Shown: positions 17,206-28,535 of the stretch, in pieces
Layout of the letters: each line of letters opens with the position of its first letter
How positions within the stretch are numbered: the first letter of the stretch is position 1
From: Saprospiraceae bacterium
Lineage (GTDB): Bacteria; Bacteroidota; Bacteroidia; Chitinophagales; Saprospiraceae
Length of the DNA stretch: 64,000 bases
Direction of reading: 5' to 3'
Assembly: GCA_016715465.1 (NCBI GenBank)
Contig: JADKAA010000029.1
Location: 1,674,001-1,738,000 of the forward strand
Notes under the pieces: model-generated
Told to the model about the DNA's origin: nothing
What the model saw: the letters and a program-made list of their open reading frames with translations, nothing else
The model's database searches: none
Made by a program: the position numbers and the translations under genes

Positions 17206-18450
17206 TTAGGTTTTCATATCCTCAATAAGAACCTTTAGCCTGTCAAATATCTCCCTATAATGCTCCTCCTCCAATTTATAAATATTTTCTTCTTTCTTCC
17301 AAGGCTTACAATATGCCGTTTTATAATTCGCCTTTTTTAAACAATCAAAACCAAACTTATCAATCAGTTTTTGTTTGGAAATTTTCTCGACTTTAGGGTT
17401 TATCCCATACAAAAACCTAATTTTGTCGCGAGATTCAGTTCCAGCATATATGGTAATTATATAATCATCAAATTCAAATTTTAAAGCAGGTGAAGTAGGA
17501 GTTGACATATCCACACTCATTTTATCTTTTAATTCAGGGGCAGTATTAGCTATATAATTTCTGAGATCAACTAATTTTTGCTCAATATTTGTAGAAATAT
17601 TTATTTCAACATACTTTTTTGTATACTCACCATCTTTTCTTCTGCCCTCCTTCTTATCTCTCATATCCCTCAACTGAGATTTAAAGTCATTTTCAATGAA
17701 TTTTACAAATGCTTTTATGGTCTGTTTTGTGTAATCATTTATTGGGTCTATTTTACTTTGATTTTCATCACTTATAATGCTATTGAGAATAGAATATATA
17801 GATTGAGTAAATACATTATTCAAATTTTCCTCCTCTTCTTCTTCTTTATCTTCATTAAGTTTCTCACTATATAGAATCCACTTAATATGGGCTTTTTTTA
17901 ATTCCTTAAATGCTTGAAATTCTTCATCAAATTTTTGATTGTCTGGAGTAACGTAAAGTGATATGATATTGTCAATATTAAAATCTGGATTAAGTTTTCT
18001 AATCGCACTTACAAAATTTACATACTGATTCTGAAGCTGCAATTCCTTTTTAGCACTAACGTTAACCTTGTTTTCTATCAGAAATGCAAACTCCAAAGAT
18101 TTTTTATTATCAATCATTTGATGCGCAATTATCTCCCTATAGTTACCTTTATTGGGCTTAAAACAAAGTAAAATGATGTCAACTATTTCCTTCTTTTTTA
18201 TCTCACTATCCTCCTCCCGGAACGCTTGCTCCAAGATTATTTCGTAATCAAACATTTCCGCTTCAAAATTTTCCAGATTGATTTGTTTTAAGAATCTGGA
18301 TAAAAATTCAAAACCTAATCCATGATCTTGGTAGGGGTCCAATAAATAACCGAGAAATGCGGAAATATTAGGCTCATTAATTCTGCCATCTCCATTCCCT
18401 AAAATTTTAAAAATATTCATACTATAATTTTTATTGTTAGAATTAGACAT
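17206..18450 (-). CDS. PD-(D/E)XK nuclease superfamily protein
   Basis: 414 residues. The N-terminal MNIFKILGNGDGRINEPNIS and AFLGYLLDPYQDHGLG are typical of the PDDEXK_4-type family, in which homologues begin with a short NxxAWLLDP-like segment. The putative active-site series is the Asp in KKEIVDIILLCF (about residue 87), then FAFLIENKV, giving E-x-K (about residue 120). An acidic linker (EEEEEENLNN) follows, and the second half is mixed alpha/beta. Family members are often annotated as defence or restriction-like nucleases, but activity is unproven. The composition is AT-rich like the island that follows. The ATG at 18420 (MNIFK) is an alternative start. Confidence 0.72.
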   Translation of the reverse strand: MSNSNNKNYSMNIFKILGNGDGRINEPNISAFLGYLLDPYQDHGLGFEFLSRFLKQINLENFEAEMFDYEIILEQAFREEDSEIKKKEIVDIILLCFKPNKGNYREIIAHQMIDNKKSLEFAFLIENKVNVSAKKELQLQNQYVNFVSAIRKLNPDFNIDNIISLYVTPDNQKFDEEFQAFKELKKAHIKWILYSEKLNEDKEEEEEENLNNVFTQSIYSILNSIISDENQSKIDPINDYTKQTIKAFVKFIENDFKSQLRDMRDKKEGRRKDGEYTKKYVEINISTNIEQKLVDLRNYIANTAPELKDKMSVDMSTPTSPALKFEFDDYIITIYAGTESRDKIRFLYGINPKVEKISKQKLIDKFGFDCLKKANYKTAYCKPWKKEENIYKLEEEHYREIFDRLKVLIEDMKT

Positions 18451-18482
18451 TATACTAACAGAAAAATGCTATTGCATTTCCA

Positions 18483-18959
18483 TTACTTTAGCATCTGCTT
18501 ATGAACCCTTTTAGCGATTCGTTTCAGGGAATCCAATTTAACCTTAAAGTCCTCACCTTCATAACACACTTTGCAAAATGGGTCGGTATCCAAAGGGAAA
18601 TTCATCATAGGAGTGGTATTGCCCTTTTTTAACTCCTCAATACATAATTCGTAGTCAGTTAATACATCATTGCAGGTACTGTATTTACTATTTTTAATTG
18701 CCTCTATGGCGTCTCCAACCAGTTCTTCGTCTGCCGCTTTCTCCGCTGGGCTCGATTTAACCGAAACCGAATATATAGGCTCTCCTGGTCTAGTTGGAAC
18801 CTGTTCAGCAGGCGCCATAATAGAACCAACTTCTTCACGATTTAAAGTATCCAGCTTTGATTCCAATCCCATTTTGACATTAGTCACACCTGGATCCTGC
18901 TTACATGAAGACCAGATAATTAAACTTATAATCACAGAAAAATAAATTGCCTTATTCAT
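18483..18959 (-). CDS. Putative lipoprotein of the signalling island
   Basis: 158 residues. The N-terminus MNKAIYFSVIISLIIWSSCK has a lipobox-like SSC, and the mature chain is short and hydrophilic. Cys residues lie at STCNDVLTDYELCIEEL and PFCKVCYEG, possibly forming disulfides or a CxxC metal/redox site. The gene is 4 bases downstream of the FtsX-like permease, which suggests it belongs to the same export or signalling unit as a periplasmic partner. No family is recognised. Confidence 0.6.
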   Translation of the reverse strand: MNKAIYFSVIISLIIWSSCKQDPGVTNVKMGLESKLDTLNREEVGSIMAPAEQVPTRPGEPIYSVSVKSSPAEKAADEELVGDAIEAIKNSKYSTCNDVLTDYELCIEELKKGNTTPMMNFPLDTDPFCKVCYEGEDFKVKLDSLKRIAKRVHKQMLK

Positions 18960-18963
18960 AATA

Positions 18964-20439
18964 TTAAACTCGGTTGTATATTAAATCGCCAGGAGACTCA
19001 TTCAATAATTTTTTCAAAGATATTTTCGTAATATAAAAGGATAATAAAGTGAAGACTAACGCAGTAATCAGGTTCACTACATTTAGAATATCCATACGAA
19101 AATTCAAAATAAACAGGCATAATAAGTAACATATGGACAAGGCAGCCAGAGCATATATCCATGCCTTTAACATAAATTTTTGTACCGTGATCAAATAGAT
19201 GGATTGTATATCCCTGGTGGATAAACCAAATGCCATCAAAGTGCCAATATTTGCTTTAATGGACTCAAGATGATTTTTGATGAGATTAAAAAGAAATATA
19301 GAAAAACAAATGATGGAAATTAGGATAATACTGAAGATCATAAAATAAGTCAAACGACTTACCATAGAAAAATTTTCTCTTTCATCAACCACTGAAACCT
19401 CGATTTCCATGCCGTAATTATTTTTCAAATAGGCTTGCAGATTTCTGATCTTATCCAGATTTTTAAAATTAAATGATACATACATCGGGTTTTCAATATT
19501 TTTATATTGGGTGACTGGGGCCCATTCGTTGATAATTTTGATGGATTTATTGTGCTGACTTAGTTTGGAAATATAAATATTTTTAACAGAATCAGAAATA
19601 AAAGAGGATGTAAAAACCTTGTAACTAAAATTTGTCGTTTTACCATAAAGGGTCACTGTATCTTCTACCACATCTACAATATCTAAATTCGGCATGGCTT
19701 GTTTCAGCATTTCATCCTGGATTTTGGATTCGCTCAAAAAAACAATTCTGGTCTGATTTTCCACGGGTATAAATCCCGTTTCCGCAGGACTTTTCCTGTA
19801 TAAGTTGCAAAGTTCTTCCTATATGATAAAATCACTATGGTTGGGCAGGCTTTTTAACACGGCTTTTACCGGAAAAAGGTACATTTTATAATCTTCTGTA
19901 TTCAAAGTTTGTTCCAGTACCGCCAGGTTGGAACTGACCAATTCTTTAGGGTTTAGTTTATTTTGTTCACAAAAAGCCTCAGAAACATAATACGCAAAAA
20001 GGTCCTTGCTTTCCTTTTCATCACCATTTCTTAATGCAAGTAAATTATCCTTTTCAAATATTTTTTGAACAATGTTCTCTTCAAAATTTATTGACCTTCC
20101 ATAATACGTTTTCTCTTTCCCATTTTTAAAGATCATTTTATTCGCATCCTTCACATATGTATTTAAATTTAACAGGTTGAAAGAATCAAGAAAGGCTTGT
20201 GACTGGAATTGATTAATCAACAATGGAACTGAATCTTTGTATTTGTAGAGTACGGGCATGGTTACCCAGTTAGTATAAGGATTATCCATTCTTTCCTTTA
20301 GGCTATTATATACACCTAATGAAACTGAGATGCTAAGCAGGGAAATCACTAATAAAATACAGGCTATGGTAAGGTTTCTATTTCCCTTACCATTTAATTC
20401 TTCAAGTTCTCTTGTAATAAATAATTGTTTGTAGTTCAT
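18964..20439 (-). pseudogene. FtsX-like ABC permease interrupted by an in-frame amber codon
   Basis: One frame of 492 codons, broken by TAG at 19819-19821. The N-terminal part (206 residues) has a first membrane helix (NLTIACILLVISLLSISVSL) and a periplasmic domain. The C-terminal part (frame open from the TAG; GTG at 19764) has three more helices (MIFSIILISIICFSIFLFNL; WIYALAALSICYLLCLFIL; TALVFTLLSFYITKISLKKL). The TM1-periplasmic domain-TM2-4 order is that of MacB/FtsX permeases. There is no frameshift between the halves. Either the gene is inactivated, the stop is an assembly substitution, or two polypeptides are made. The ATPase gene overlaps its start by 4 bases. Confidence 0.75.
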
Positions 20440-21273
20440 AACAGTTTAGGGCTTTGCAAAAAGGCTTCCATAATTAATTGATGGGGATTGGCAATTTCCT
20501 TGCCTGCATGGCACCATTTATCTCCTACCCTCTTTAGGGCTTCAGAATCAGATAATAAACCCATTTCCACATCCTTTTTGATGAATTTAAACAGCAGAAT
20601 CGTGTCTGCATATCTTAAAGCCAGATTGATGTCGTGACTTACAAATAATGCTGACCGATTCGATTCTCTAAGAGATTGCGTAGCATAACCCATAAGTTTA
20701 TCAGCGGTCATCGCATCCAAATTACCCGTCGGCTCATCGCCAATTAACAACTTAAATGGCGATGCAATTGCTCTTACAAAAGCGAGCCTTTGCTTCTGAC
20801 CTCCTGAAAGATGAACCACCTTCTTATCGAAAAGCTCTTCATCCAACCACACTTTATCCATGTAATATAAAATTTTATCTTTCGCCTCGGTTTCGTTTTC
20901 ACCCTTCATAAGTAAAGTCATCATCATGTTTTCACCTGCTGAAAGATTTGGCATCAGATAGTTGTTCTGAAATATAAAACTAAAGTAGTTTCTTCTAAAT
21001 GTTTCCAGCTCACTTTTATTGTTTAGCCAAAGTTCATTCAGGTTTACGTATTGATTTTGATCATTCAGAAAAAGCACCTGACTTGACATACTCTCCAGGA
21101 TGGTGTCATTGATAAGACCCAGGGCTTCAATGAGGGTGCTTTTACCTATGCCAGATATTAAGCATGAAAGTTATTTCATTCAGAGCCAAATTCAGGTCAT
21201 CTACATAGAGCACAGGCTTGCCCGGAGCGTAGCCACAATGAAGATTCCTTATTTTTATTAACGGATTTGCCAT
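20436..21273 (-). pseudogene. ABC transporter ATPase (LolD/MacB type) with a frameshift before the Walker A motif
   Basis: The coding unit starts at ATG 21273 (MANPLIKIRNLHCGYAPGKP). It shifts frame around 21150-21170, then reads SGIGKSTLIEALGL, a Walker A. The rest follows: HLSGGQKQRLAFVRAIA (signature), LLIGDEPTGNLDA (Walker B plus the LolD/MacB-type D-loop) and ALFVSHD (switch His). The longest intact frame is 20436-21089 and lacks the P-loop, so it could not bind ATP if translated alone. It pairs with the FtsX-like permease. A C-terminal extension of about 40 residues (MGLLSDSEALKRVGDKWC) follows the ATPase core. Confidence 0.78.
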
Positions 21274-21276
21274 ACA

Positions 21277-23791
21277 TTAAAAAGTATCTTCAAAAGGTAT
21301 CCAGTAATAATTAATTGAACCTAAAGATCCATTCTTGGTCCTAAACTTAAACTCATAGCTATTGTCTTTGGTCATGTTTTCCAGTTTAATGTACTTGGTT
21401 TCCAGTGCATCTAAAAAGCCCCTGATTTGATCCAAAGAGACCTTTGGATTATCGATCTTATTGATTACAAAATTATGTGTCGAATTTTCAAACTTAAATC
21501 CTTCTCCTACAAGCATTTCTCGCAACTTATTCAAATCGGCATCCTTGGGCATCTTTTTATTTCCTGCATACTTATTGAACAGGGTTTGTAAACTTTCTTT
21601 AAGTCTTGTCCGCAATATGTCCTCCGGTTGATCCTTTAATGAGGTTAAGTTCCTCAACTCATTGATGTAGTCACCCAGTTCCTTTTCAGGGAAAAATAAG
21701 ACCGGACTGCACAGATTGTGGTTGGCACCATATATTTTCCAGGCAAATATGCCCTGATGTAGAGTCTAACTTTTGGATCGGTTAATATTTTAAAATTTTC
21801 TTTGTTAACGTCAATATCTCCTAATTTCAGAATTCTGCCCATTAAATCCTGTAATGAGGAATAATTAAATGTAGCTCCAGCAGCCATTTCATTCTGTACT
21901 TCTTCATAGCTCTGACCGCCTTCAATTAACCTAGATAAAAATTCCATGACTTCATCCTGGGTTCTTTTTAGCTCTTTAAATGGTGACTGAATGTATTGAT
22001 TAAATTCACTCTTGGTCATGGTCTTATTGTTCTGACTGGAATATAATGCGCATTTTGTTGAACCTCCGGTAATCTTGATGGAATTACCTATAAAATTTGA
22101 ACGGGGATTTTCGACTCTGTTTTTATCCTCCATTAAATCATTAATTGCTTTGTAATAAGTGAAATTCTTTTTACTGGTCTCCAATAAGATATTTTCTACA
22201 TCGTCCCTGAACTCTTCTCCTTTTAAGTCGTCAGTTGAATTAGGTTGAATAATAATTAAGTTGGCCCTAAGATCGGACAGTGCAGAAGATAATTTATCCA
22301 CACTCACCAATTCTTCACATTTTTTATCCAGGCATTTAAGTTTTTGGGTAAGGTCATTACTGAAATCAGGGTTTTTGCCGATAACATAGACAATATTTGT
22401 CCTGTTTTGCTGGAAACCTGCCCTTGCGATGGATTTATAAATGGCATTCATCATGCCACTATAGCCGTCGTAATCGTCATTGGTAAATTCCTGAATGCTA
22501 ATTTTGGCGATGATGTCAGAAATATTGTCCTTAAATTCCGTAATATTAATATAAGGTTTACTTCCATCAAATTTCACGTCTCTGTAAAAGGCGACCGCAA
22601 ATCGTTTCTTACTGTCATCTGCAAGTTGCTTCTTTAATCCTTCAATGGAAGATATGATCTCGTCTTTAAATTGGCGTATGTCAGATGTGGCTTCAATGAT
22701 AAACAAAATGTCGTAATATTTATTAACCGCTGATATTTCATCGAAGGCAGCCTGAAGTCTTGGGTTTGCACTTCTGTCCTCCGTTTTAGTGTCCCCAAAG
22801 GTACCCAGGACACCAGTATGGAAATAGTTCTCACCGCTGAATAAAACCGGCATCCTCAATATGGTGCCGATGAATCTCTTTGGATCTGACTTTGCCAGGA
22901 TTTTTTTGTCCGCATTGACAGGGTCAAATTTGCTCAAAATCTGTTTTTCGTCAAACGCATTGCTATTCACCGCCCTATTTTCTGCATTAATTTGATCGGT
23001 AAAACAAACAAATTGTAGGCCGGGCCTGTTTTTCCTCTCATCATAAGCAGCTTGGGTGAAATTGTGTTCCAACGCCAATCTGGTATTCCAGTCTGCCTGA
23101 TCTACCTGTTCAACCCAACCGAGGATCTCTGTTTTGAAAAGAGAGCTATTGGATAATTCATTTTGCTTTCCCAGCAGATACATACCATTCTCTTTCTTGA
23201 AGATAAAATAATAATCATATAAAGAAATGGGAGCAAGTACATTCCCTGTTTTACTTGGCACACTCCTCACCTTCACAGTCTCTCTCTCATTTCGAAAAAT
23301 TTTATCTGCTGACTCATCGGTGTATAAGATCAAAGACTTCAGGTAGATTTGCGATTTCGGGCTGCGCAGTCCGCTGGTCCAAAGCAATAACTTGCTTTTA
23401 TGAATCCAGCCATAATCTTCGACATAACTACCAGGTAAAATGGACAGATCTCTAGAATCAGGTTCCCCATCGATGGTTATCAGATGGAGAAATTCACCTT
23501 TCTCTTCTGCCACATAATACCAGGATCGGAAGCTTAGCTTTTTCCCGTTTGGGCTGCCACCCGCAGAATTGAGGGTTTCTTCGGCGTCCCGGTCACATAT
23601 TACTTTCCAGGGCCTCCGTTCATTTACCTTACCAATACTGCCATTCATAAACTCACTTAAGGCCTGTCCTCCAAATCAACCACATTCTCAAATTTTAATG
23701 GTACACCTAAGACCTTTCTAATTTCCTGGGCAGAGGTAAAATTTAGAAAAATAAATAAATGCAGTATGATATTTAATGTGAAAATTTTCAT
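21277..23791 (-). pseudogene. SH3-like / vWA-like exported protein (TssR-like?), two frameshifts
   Basis: Three frames join into one gene of about 835 residues. A signal peptide starts at 23791 (MKIFTLNIILHLFIFLNFTSAQ). Frame shifts occur near 23675 and near 21726-21731 (ATGGTG where ATGGGTG would keep frame). After an SH3-like region (ETVKVRSVPSKTGNVLAPIS) comes a von Willebrand A-like domain. Its MIDAS is degenerate: YYDILFIIEATSDIRQFKDE has Glu in place of the first Asp. NDDYDGYSGMMNAIYKSI and TNIVYVIGKN follow. This resembles the vWA part of TssR proteins of the Bacteroidota type VI system (weak, by eye), but no other Tss gene is present. It is probably periplasmic. Confidence 0.6.
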
Positions 23792-23794
23792 TTC

Positions 23795-25138
23795 TTAATT
23801 CAATTTTTTTATGAATGACAACTCCATTGCCAGGTTATGCGGTAGAAATTCAGACAATATTAAGGGCGATGTCAACCAGTTGTTAAAATACCTTCGGTAT
23901 GCCAGTCCGGCTGAAATAGCAGATTTCCTGCCTCCAAGATAATATAAGAGAAATGTTTTTACCTCAGCGCCGAAAATGAAACTACCACTCTCGCTAATGC
24001 TTTCGTCTATCTCACTGCTCCCATTAAAACAGAAAAGCTCATTTGACTTATGTCCATAGGTAGTATAATCCTTTACCAGGCCGCTGCTATTTTGGCCCCC
24101 ACTTAATACATAGGTTGGTAGCACCTCAAAATCAAGACCCCACTCTACTTGTTTGAACCCCTTAGTTAAATAAATTTGTGACCCTAACCTTGCCTGTAAA
24201 TAAGAAAACTCTAAGTTATTGGCTTTCACCGTTTCCATTACCCGTAAGGTGGAGACTGAAATATCTCTATTCTTTGTAAGCCCTTCATTTTTAATTATTG
24301 ACGAATCCGAAATCAACGAATAATTTATGTTTCCATAGGATATACCAGCCAGGATTTTTGATTTTTTATTCCGGGATATTCCCCATGCAAATTTCATTCC
24401 AATGTCATAGCCTCTTTTACTACTAAATTTTATTGCATTGGAAGCAAACTTTTCATCAATCTTAAAATCGGCCAAGCCATAGGAGTAAGCACCGAAGAAT
24501 TGCAACTCCTTGGCTCGAGGTGGAGGTGGATCCTCAATTTGTCCATCGATCCCATAGATTTGTGTTTGATCCAAATCTTCTCCCTGGACGGTAATGATAA
24601 ATTCCAGGTTTACCTGTTTATACTTTGGATATTCTATGAATTTTTTCTTGCTCCTGTCATAAACCCTGGTCAATAATTTTATGACCTTTACTACAATTTC
24701 ATATTGATTATCGCTGGCAGGGTTTTTTACCGCTGACTTTAACAACATGTTGCTAATTTTAAAATTCACACCCTCGCCCCTCAAATGATCAGCAACAAAT
24801 GCGGTGTACTCATTCATTGGTATTCTTCTTCCGTAGAGTACCAAATCATTAAATATATATGCTCCTCCGTGAAACAATCTTTTAAAAGAATCAATGGATT
24901 CAGGACTTACTTTGCCTTTATCCAGATCAAACATCGTTGCTTTATCGTTATAAGCGGAAATGATCTGTTCAGACTGAGTAATTAGCTTTTCTATATTTTG
25001 TTGTGATTTTTCATCAATCCGTGAGGTGGAATCCGTACGCAACGAAACACGTAAGCTCTTGATCTGGCCGATCATATTGACTGGCAAGATAAAGACCAAA
25101 CAACAAACAAATAACATTTTTATTTTTTTCATGATCAT
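23795..25138 (-). CDS. Outer-membrane beta-barrel-like protein of the signalling island
   Basis: 447 residues. There is a signal peptide (KMLFVCCLVFILPVNMIGQ), a soluble N-terminal half of about 190 residues, and a proline spacer (IEDPPPPRAKE). The C-terminal half alternates aromatic and small residues in beta-strand style (QFFGAYSYGLADF, FLLYYLGGRKSAISAGLAYR) and ends in FIKKLN. It is probably an outer-membrane protein with a periplasmic domain. Its start overlaps the stop of the T9SS-sorted gene (TGA 25135-25137); an ATG at 25132 is an alternative. It is translationally coupled to both neighbours. No family name is certain. Confidence 0.6.
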   Translation of the reverse strand: MIMKKIKMLFVCCLVFILPVNMIGQIKSLRVSLRTDSTSRIDEKSQQNIEKLITQSEQIISAYNDKATMFDLDKGKVSPESIDSFKRLFHGGAYIFNDLVLYGRRIPMNEYTAFVADHLRGEGVNFKISNMLLKSAVKNPASDNQYEIVVKVIKLLTRVYDRSKKKFIEYPKYKQVNLEFIITVQGEDLDQTQIYGIDGQIEDPPPPRAKELQFFGAYSYGLADFKIDEKFASNAIKFSSKRGYDIGMKFAWGISRNKKSKILAGISYGNINYSLISDSSIIKNEGLTKNRDISVSTLRVMETVKANNLEFSYLQARLGSQIYLTKGFKQVEWGLDFEVLPTYVLSGGQNSSGLVKDYTTYGHKSNELFCFNGSSEIDESISESGSFIFGAEVKTFLLYYLGGRKSAISAGLAYRRYFNNWLTSPLILSEFLPHNLAMELSFIKKLN

Positions 25139-28100
25139 CGCTTGATTATAATCTTATAATTCACTTCTTCAATATTTAAGAAATATAGCCCAGGTAGTAC
25201 ATCAGAAACATCCAATTCAAATTTTTCCGAATTTTGATCGTCCAATTCAATACTTTTAATGGTACGACCAGTGAGGTCGAAAAGTCGTGCACTAAGTGTA
25301 CCCCAGTTTTTCTGATTTCGCTCTATTGTAATTTTATCTAATGCAGGCACAGGAAAAACCTTATAGCTAGATGCTGCAGTCTTATCTTCACAATCTTTTT
25401 TGCCTTGTTTAATACGGTTAAAAATGGTGCCACTGCAATTGTCACTACAATCTACTGCAGTTACAAGGATTTTGAGGTTTTTGTCTACCGCTACAAAGGG
25501 AACATCTTCTATTTCATTTACCTTCATTAATTCCAAACTGGTGCTATCATAAGTGTACCAGTTAAAGCAATCATTGTCCACATCTGGTATCAAATAAATT
25601 TGACCATCACCGCAATTAAAAGATTCTATTTCCCTAAGGTCCTCCTCGTAATTAAAATTCTCAGATCCAGAAATACTGTCTTTATATTCGCAAGTTCCTC
25701 TTTGCAACTTCAATAGTAACTTACCACCTGCCTGCATAGAAGATAGGGAGACAATTCTTTTGTCAGTCGAAAATGGAAATGTTATATTACTGGTAGAATT
25801 GTTGTACAACCATGTAAGTGTGGTATTATTTAATATGTCAGATGTATTGACAGTGAAAAACGGGCTACAGTCACCAGGCGATTGTATTCTTCCAATGGCA
25901 GGCTGATCTTTATAAAATTAATACTGGCCTCATTCGCACATATCAGTGTGCCATAGGTTAAAGTGGCTGTCACGTTATATTTGTCACTTTCCAATGTGCT
26001 ACCTGTAAAAGGGAGCGATACAGATTTCCCTTATAACTCCATTTGTAAACGACACCGGCTTCACTAAAAACATTCGTTTTGTAATCAATGGAGTTACATA
26101 CCGTGTCAGTTGTTTGAGGTATTACCGGTGATTGTTTAATATTGATCGTATATGTCTTATCAAAAGCCGGGCAAATATTGTTTTCAGCCTTTATACTTTT
26201 AAGGGTAAATAATGTGGCAGCGGTTTCCATTTTTTTCAATCTTTATCGGTATATCCAATATATCTGGCAGTTTATAATTCTTGCCATCTTTATCCAGAAT
26301 AAAATTGGTCTTTTTTAGCAGATTTTTCTTTAACCTGAACATTAACTGTATCGCTAAAACAAAAGTTTATGGCATCTAAGATTATTTCAGGCTTAAAGTC
26401 ATTATTTATTCTAATTCTGTAATTGCATGGAAGGTCAATAAAATTGCCCTCATCTAGAATCCTAAAAACCAAGTTTAAATTAATGTAACTGACCGAATCT
26501 GATTTAATCTTTATGTCATTTATTGTTGTATTGAATTTAGAGTTTAGAATACCTAAATCATATATAACGCTATTTATCAATACTTTACCAGATTCTATTC
26601 CAGGTTCGTCTCCTACTAGTGTTATATTAAATATAGAATCTTCACAAAAAACTAAAGTCGGATCAAATGCATTAAAGGCCACATCTTTGTTATCAATGAT
26701 TAAACTAACTAGATAGTCTTTACATTCTTTATTTGTAGCTGAATAATTTAAAACTTGAGACTCTCCTATACAATCTTTATCAGTTGTAAAGGATAAAATA
26801 ATTTCATAAGATTGACCCTTTTCAAATCCATACTGCAAAGCTGAATTAATTGACTCAGAAGACATAAAATTCTGACTAGTCGATATTTTAGTAATAGTAT
26901 ACCTAAACTTTTTCAAACTTGGCATCTGATTTAACAAATCAATAGTATAAATACCATTAACTAATTTTACTTCTAGTTTAACTTCAGGCACATCATATAC
27001 AACAACCTCCTTCGTCGCTTCATCTGTGCAGTTATTTTTATCTGTAATGGTAACTTTAAAAGAATAAAAGCCATCTGCCAGTGTCTTTAAATCTTTAATC
27101 GCTGTCGTTTCCCCGGTCGACCATTTGTAGGTGTATTCACCACTACCTGTGTTTGCCATGGCAGAAATTACCTCATCGTAGCCTTCGCAAACTTCCGTCT
27201 TTCCCGTTATTGTAGCATTCACAGCCGTAAAAACTTCAACTTCTTTCGTAGAGATATCCGAGACACAGTTGGTACTGGTTTGGGTTTGAGTTAAAGAAAT
27301 GACATACTTTTTAACAGTTGATAAATTTGGGTTGTACACACTGGTACTTGGAAAATGTGGATTACCATCCAATTTCCATGAATAAGTGAATCCTGAAACC
27401 TGAGAGGTAGAAAAATTAAATGTGGCCGGCCCGCAGCTGGTTAATTTGTCGACAGTTATCTCAGGATTAATCGGTCGCGGAGGATCAGTTAAGGTCCTTG
27501 ATTCATTTATATTATTAAGCTGGCAACCTGTAACCCCATTTTTTATGGAGTTAATTTTATAAACCCCACTGGCTAGATTGGTGATTTCAATAATGTTGTT
27601 TAAAGGTGCAATTTCTTTCTGAACTGTATCATTATTAAAAATATAATTTACCAGGTATGATGAAGCCATATATTCGCTGGCCAACAGTTTTATACTTCCA
27701 TTGGTGCCACCACAAGTAGTGGGATTAGTAATCTGAATTGTAGGTTTTAAAGGCAAGGGCAAAATTTCCACTAAATGTTCCTTTACCGCATCAGTACAGA
27801 TACCATTTCCACTAATGGTGTATCTAAACCTGGCCTTCCCTGGAGAAACTGCTAAGATTATGCCATTGGTATTTATTGTCGCAATATTTGGATCTCAAGC
27901 CGACCGACTTCCTCCTCCTACAGTAGCCGTTAAAGTATCAGGAACATTAAAACACAACGTGGTGGAGCCATTGATGTTTGCTGGTGTGGGAGAAGCATTT
28001 ACCGTAATATTTTTCATTGATGTTGCATCCGGACAAGGTGCACCATTAATCACATACTGAATGGTAACCTCTCCAGGGGCTTTACCTTTTATACGACCTT

Positions 28101-28533
28101 GGCCATCAACCTCGGCGATACTAGTGTTTTGAGATGACCATTGACCTCCCGGTGTAGAGGCCGTAAGTTGGCGCATACTATCCTTACAAATACTGCTTAC
28201 ACCTGTTATGAAAGCCGGTATCAATGGTTCTACTACATTTATGGTGGCACTGTCAATAACAGACGTACCTGCCCCACCCACTTCCGTAACTGTAATATAA
28301 ATTTTATTCATTCCTACAGACAAGGAGTTGCCTGAAAAAGTTGCACTCATACCCATACCACCACCATTTGACCAATTATAGTTGACATTACTGCCAGGAT
28401 TCTCGAGCATTGCTGTTAATAACAGGCTAGAAGTCCTGCAAATGGTATCATTTTCAGGAGTAATATTTACCCCTAAAGGCTGCGCACTTAAGGAATTCAC
28501 GAAAAATATCAAAATAATACCAAAATATTTCAT
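25135..28533 (-). pseudogene. T9SS-sorted Ig-like surface protein, broken by several frameshifts and a stop
   Basis: Segments 27895-28533, 26290-27894, 25970-26239 and 25135-25900 reassemble into one protein of about 1130 residues. A signal peptide (MKYFGIILIFFVNSLSAQ) leads into bacterial Ig-like domains (PGGQWSSQNTSIAEVDGQGR) and PKD/SprB-like repeats (YTYKWSTGETTAIKDL). It ends in a type A T9SS sorting domain (KVFPVPALDKITIE, LFDLTGRTIKSI, GLYFLNIE). Lesions: TGA in frame at 27895-27897; frameshifts at the T6 run 26311-26316, the T7 run 26230-26236, about 26022-26034, and about 25874-25882. If functional it would be exported to the surface by T9SS, linking the signalling island to the cell exterior. 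Confidence 0.72.
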
Positions 28534-28535
28534 AC

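Noticed and set aside
21654..23648. Calling this island a type VI secretion locus because of the TssR-like vWA protein, kinase, phosphatase and FHA genes
   Set aside because: No TssB/C sheath, Hcp, VgrG, TssK, baseplate or ClpV gene is present in the window.
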